From: Bacteroidota bacterium
GTDB taxonomy: Bacteria; Bacteroidota; Bacteroidia; Chitinophagales; Chitinophagaceae
DNA length: 6,125 bases
Direction of reading: 5' to 3'
Assembly: GCA_023409675.1 (NCBI GenBank)
Contig: JAEYRC010000256.1
Span: forward strand, 1-6,125
Position numbers and translations under genes: made by a program. Positions 5,297 through 6,125 of this stretch are shown here, piece by piece. Within the stretch, counting starts at the first letter, position 1. Each line of letters starts with the position of its first letter. Below the pieces are notes generated by a model. The model did not search any database. It was not told the origin of the DNA and was given only the letters and a program-made list of their open reading frames with translations.

Positions 5297-6125
5297 ATGA
5301 AACAACTATTGCTCTTCATACTATTGGTTTTTATCTGCTCAAGGGTATTCTCTCAGCAATTAAAGCTGGGAGAATATCCCTACCAGCAGCAGAAATCAGC
5401 TTTACTGGAACTGGCCTCCGATAAACAGGGTCTGCTGTTTCCCCGTATAAATGACACTACGCTGATCAACAGCCTTGCTCCCCTGGATGGAACCGTTATT
5501 TTTTTCAACCCGCAGAAAAAACTTTTACTGCGTTCTAACGGTTACTGGCATACGCTTAACCTGCAGTCGGATCTGACCGACCGCTGGAGCGTTGAGGGCA
5601 ATGCAACGCTCACGCGTAAAAAGCTGGGAAGCATCGATAACAACGGATTGAGTATCATAACCAATAATCTTGACAGAATAAAAGTTGAATCAAACGGATT
5701 TGTAGGTATCAATACAGCGGCCGCCCCCTCACAGCGGCTGGAAGTGACCGGTAACTTCAGGCTGAATGGCGCCTTTATGCCCGGCAATTCATCCGGCACC
5801 GCAGGAACAATTCTGGTTTCATCAGGTGCCAATAATGCCCCTACCTGGATCGACCCGATGAGCTATCTGCAAACCATGGCCTGGCTGCAGGGAGGCAATA
5901 GCCCGACGGCGAATAGAACACTGGGGACCATCACCAATTTCGCGCTTCAGTTTATTACCAATAATACGGAGAGAATGCGCATCAGTGCCAATGGAAATGT
6001 AGGCATTGGTATCACCGCGCCGGGTAACCTGCTCGACATTGCCGGCAATGGCACATTCACGGCGGGTCTGCGGCTGCACGGACTGGGAGTTGCCACTCCC
6101 GGAACAGCCAATGGCAAAATGCTTT
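5297..6125 (+). CDS. Second secreted tail-fibre-like protein, paralog of the preceding gene (cut by window end)
   Basis: An open frame of 276 codons from ATG 5297 without a stop before the window ends. Residues 1-19 are a signal peptide (MKQLLLFILLVFICSRVFS|Q), and the mature chain starts QQLKLG, as in its upstream neighbour (QLKVG). The same N-terminal module follows: ALLELASDKQGLLFPR (35-50), PLDGTVIFF (62-70), LLLRSNGYW (76-84). Two copies of a roughly 100-residue unit are visible: WSVEGNATL to RLEVTGNFRLNG (97-158) and WLQGGNSPT to LLDIAGNGTFTAGL (196-258), each with a '(D/E)R..(V/I)..NG.VGI' core. GTAGTILVSSG (167-177) recurs as GTANGKML (269-276) at the cut. The unit pattern is that of tail-fibre-like Bacteroidota proteins, which sometimes end in a peptidase S74 chaperone domain; whether this one does is unseen. 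The 28-base gap suggests an operon with the upstream paralog. A shadow frame on the other strand was ignored. Confidence 0.87.
   Translation, partial: MKQLLLFILLVFICSRVFSQQLKLGEYPYQQQKSALLELASDKQGLLFPRINDTTLINSLAPLDGTVIFFNPQKKLLLRSNGYWHTLNLQSDLTDRWSVEGNATLTRKKLGSIDNNGLSIITNNLDRIKVESNGFVGINTAAAPSQRLEVTGNFRLNGAFMPGNSSGTAGTILVSSGANNAPTWIDPMSYLQTMAWLQGGNSPTANRTLGTITNFALQFITNNTERMRISANGNVGIGITAPGNLLDIAGNGTFTAGLRLHGLGVATPGTANGKML

Noticed and set aside
5542..6079. Minus-strand frames at the right end
   Set aside because: They are opposite the second secreted protein, whose + frame has a signal peptide, internal repeats and similarity to the upstream gene.
3619..6125. Prophage tail-fibre genes
   Set aside because: The repeats look phage-like, but both proteins carry clear signal peptides and no phage structural, packaging or lysis gene is in the window. 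A cellular surface protein is the better reading.

Overview
The window looks like a chromosomal piece of a Bacteroidota genome, most likely a Chitinophagaceae-type organism. This is inferred from four things: moderate GC with AT-rich intergenic DNA; no Shine-Dalgarno motif at a usable distance from the starts examined; a Bacteroidota-type -7 box (TAnnTTTG pattern) directly before nagA; and secreted proteins of the tail-fibre-like type that is abundant in that phylum. No RNA gene, CRISPR array, transposase or integrase is visible.

Left part (1-3169): amino-sugar metabolism. The window opens inside the last 89 residues of a ROK-family sugar kinase. After a 50-base gap comes a complete COG4821/UPF0309-type SIS-domain phosphosugar-binding protein. 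A 334-base gene-free stretch follows; it holds a nested inverted repeat, a run of eight G and a diverged copy of a dispersed palindromic repeat. Next is a small AHSA1/SRPBCC-fold protein with no obvious link to sugar metabolism, then a complete N-acetylglucosamine-6-phosphate deacetylase (nagA). The kinase, SIS protein and NagA together suggest uptake or recycling of N-acetylated hexosamines: phosphorylation, phosphosugar handling, deacetylation. The hexosamine deaminase/isomerase step is not encoded here. nagA appears to have its own promoter placed so close to the ATG that its mRNA is probably leaderless.

Right part (3170-6125): after 449 bases of AT-rich non-coding DNA come two tandem, same-strand genes for secreted modular proteins. 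Both have signal peptides, a mature N-terminus beginning QLK(V/L)G, the same N-terminal module, and 'ERxRI..NGNxGIG' repeats resembling phage tail-fibre and S74-associated proteins. The first (549 aa) is complete; the second runs off the window after 276 codons. They are paralogs of each other and each contains internal duplications. Their function is unknown; a cell-surface or extracellular role is inferred from the signal peptides and repeat architecture.

All supported genes are on the + strand. Nothing here proves a new defence or mobile system. The least explained items are the tandem tail-fibre-like secreted proteins, the SIS protein of unassigned reaction, and the repeat-bearing 1083-1416 gap.
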